Shown piece by piece: positions 12,699-12,776 of a DNA stretch of 12,776 nucleotides. Position numbers and translations under genes: made by a program. Position 1 is the first letter of the stretch, and each line of letters begins with the position of its first letter. The notes beneath the pieces were generated by a model. The model was not told where the DNA came from. It saw only the letters and a program-made list of their open reading frames with translations, and made no database searches. Origin of the DNA: Leptolinea sp964404415 (GTDB lineage: Bacteria; Chloroflexota; Anaerolineae; Anaerolineales; Anaerolineaceae); NCBI GenBank assembly GCA_964404415.1, contig CAYOKC010000112.1:1-12776 (forward strand), given 5' to 3'.

Positions 12699-12776
12699 GA
12701 AGAAAGCCAGCGTCACTTTGTTCAGGTACGGCCTTATTCAGGCTTATACCCTTACTCTGTAACGGGAGTTCCCGGA

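Larger units (their letters stand above)
12589..12776 (-). promoter_or_regulatory. T-box riboswitch leader of the trp operon (5' end outside the window)
   Basis: On the minus strand UGGGUGGCACCGCG (12652-12639) matches the T-box consensus AGGGUGGNACCGCG except the first base. Its UGGG can pair with CCCA (12625-12622) to form the antiterminator, which is compensatory for the altered first base. The bulge UGGC would pair with tRNA 3' GCCA, requiring discriminator G, as in bacterial tRNA-Trp. Upstream is an S-turn-like hairpin: base stem GUUAC/GUGAC, AGAGUAAG opposite UGAACAAA, upper stem GGUA/UACC. Then comes stem III (12676-12698). The specifier loop with UGG is not clearly visible; stem I probably lies mostly beyond 12776. 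Uncharged tRNA should favour readthrough into trpE. Confidence 0.9.

Overview
The window is a bacterial chromosomal segment that looks like a draft or metagenome-assembled scaffold, because a run of ten Ns lies inside trpF. A Chloroflexota (Anaerolineae-like) host is my best guess. This rests on the style of the Trp enzymes (for example the TrpA N-terminus MPYYPLGYPD), a T-box leader in front of trpE, and simple palindromic repeats between genes. It is an inference from memory of these families, not a search result.

Right half (about 5.4-12.8 kb, minus strand): a complete tryptophan biosynthesis operon in the order trpE-trpG-trpD-trpC-trpF-trpB-trpA. It converts chorismate to L-tryptophan. 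Upstream of trpE is the 3' part of a T-box riboswitch, with stem III, the antiterminator T-box and a competing terminator. Its T-box bulge is compatible with tRNA-Trp. The first five genes are packed with -4 to 15 nt between them. A 590-nt non-coding, repeat-rich spacer then separates trpF from trpB, and trpB-trpA are again close. A small YegP/DUF1508 gene follows trpA on the same strand and ends in its own terminator.

Middle (1.8-4.9 kb): a divergent pair made of an EamA-family exporter (minus) and a MocR-type GntR/aminotransferase regulator (plus). They share a 124-nt region where two face-to-face promoters overlap at the -10 and a 9-bp site is directly repeated. The regulator runs tail-to-tail, with a 35-nt overlap, into an uncharacterised gene with a probable PUA/EVE-like fold.

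Left (1-1.7 kb): a class II fructose-bisphosphate aldolase gene with a clear terminator. Beyond it is a 310-nt gene-free stretch holding a chain of near-perfect hairpins, then the 5' part of a RAYT (REP-associated tyrosine transposase) gene cut by the window edge. A palindrome built on GTGGGATC/GATCCCAC occurs in three intergenic regions.

I found no clearly new multi-gene system. The best leads are non-coding: the T-box leader with its duplicated segments, the repeat-filled spacer inside the trp operon, the shared-promoter control region of the MocR/EamA pair, and the RAYT-associated palindromes.
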